The position numbers and the translations under genes are program-made. 64,000 bases of DNA from Rotaria macrura. Its lineage: Eukaryota; Rotifera; Eurotatoria; Philodinida; Philodinidae. Position 1 is the stretch's first letter, and each line of letters begins with the position of its first letter. A model generated the notes under the pieces. That model saw only the letters and a program-made list of their open reading frames with translations. It did no database searches and had not been told where the DNA came from. This document shows, one piece after another, positions 63,101-64,000 of this stretch. The stretch lies in NCBI GenBank assembly GCA_900239685.1, contig OENT01000033.1:186001-250000 (forward strand), given 5' to 3'.

Positions 63101-64000
63101 ACCTCCATTTACTAGAGACATTCCTTTTCTGATATCTCCACCACCTCCGTTTTTTTCGTTCAATATTTTATCTTTCGACATTTTCCTATCACATCAAGAT
63201 GTCTCCCAGTGCCTTTCGAAATCGTAATGTAATATAATAGCAGCCAAGTAATACTAGATTGCAATAAACGTATTCAATCATACGAAAAAACCAATCAGCA
63301 GATTCAATAAGATATAATGGTGTAGCCAAGGATAAACTGGATTGGACGCCGTTTCACTATCCAAACAAAGAAAAATGTCATAATTAGCATCATTGATGTT
63401 ATATTATATTGACTGTCTGAAAGATGTTCATGCAGTTGCATGCCACAAGTGGAAAATGAGTATGTTTAATCAATAAGAAGCAGAAAAAGAAAATAATATC
63501 TATTACTATTTATATGTTACATCATTTCACTGATTTCAGCTGTAATTTCAACAGCTATTCATGGTTATGATGCAAGTTGTACTATTCAAAATAGTTTAAT
63601 ACTCGATAATTTGCTTTCATTAAACGCAATGATCTTGCTCAATTAGACAATCGAGTATGGCTCTGAATATTACATTTAGTTATCGCATGATTTATTCATA
63701 TATTCAATAATCAAGTAAAACTTTCCTTGTTATAATTTCAGTTTCAAAAATGCTGCTACGTGACAATAATATAATTATTCTGGTTGTTTTTAGAATGGTC
63801 TTTTTTGTTTCAGTAATCTTAACAGTTATTTTGCTTTCATCTTAGAAATATATATCTGATGTTCAATTGTGATATTTCATTATTGTTTTTATTTAATTTA
63901 TTAAATCACTGATTGGATTTAAAGCAATTTTGAATTCATTTCTGTGAATAATTTGTCGATTGGTGTCGAGAATCTGGTAAGAGAACATTAGTTCAAAAAA
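60196..64000. other. intergenic, no supported gene
   Basis: A (CA)n(TA)n microsatellite runs at about 61648-61682. The segment 60830-61480 is less AT-rich than its surroundings, with several short frames but no domain that I recognise. Nothing supports a gene up to the window end. Confidence 0.5.
61648..61682. repeat. (CA)n(TA)n microsatellite
   Basis: A run of CA dinucleotides with one CG interruption passes directly into TA dinucleotides. Confidence 0.9.

Noticed and set aside
1..64000. CRISPR arrays, operons, ribosome-binding sites, rRNA genes
   Set aside because: The window is eukaryotic; no regularly spaced direct repeats, rRNA-like blocks or bacterial signals were seen.

Overview
The window is nuclear DNA of a small animal: AT-rich, with standard-code genes split by very short introns (mostly about 50-80 bp, GT-AG). 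Gene content is metazoan (muscle myosin light chain, COMMD8, GPR107/108, TTC36, PAICS, cytosolic HSP90). The short introns, low GC and an expanded family of secreted cysteine-rich repeat proteins fit a bdelloid rotifer such as Adineta or Rotaria, but the organism is an inference.

Layout. 1-11.3 kb holds no gene I can support, only one probable non-autonomous transposon with inverted ends (3078-3497). 11.3-11.9 kb is a myosin essential light chain (+). 13.9-23.4 kb carries two paralogous minus-strand genes for cysteine-rich, Ly6-like, probably GPI-anchored proteins with 6 and 3 modules. 25.74-26.45 kb is a hAT-like miniature transposon with an exact 8-bp target duplication. 27.7-40 kb is a run of minus-strand genes: TRMT10-like methyltransferase, HSP90 with heat-shock elements, TTC36, a single-pass membrane protein and a LicD-family transferase. 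41.9-45.3 kb is a scramblase-like gene (+) whose 2.4-kb intron encloses a complete opposite-strand carboxypeptidase gene. 46.8-50.1 kb has a degenerate PAICS paralogue and a secreted protein joining a possible copper 'histidine-brace' domain to an ependymin-like domain. 51.3-54.8 kb is a 14-exon GPR107/108 gene (-), head to head with COMMD8 (55.5-56.3 kb, +). 59.1-60.2 kb is a membrane-anchored histidine phosphatase (-). 60.2-64 kb shows no gene.

The genes do not form a pathway; this is an ordinary eukaryotic neighbourhood. The unusual points are the internally duplicated cysteine-rich proteins, the nested carboxypeptidase with a Thr/Trp-rich stalk, the PAICS and TRMT10 copies lacking key catalytic residues, the ependymin fusion, and several palindromic or transposon-like elements. 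Exon joins were made by eye from splice signals, reading phase and family conservation; no search was run.
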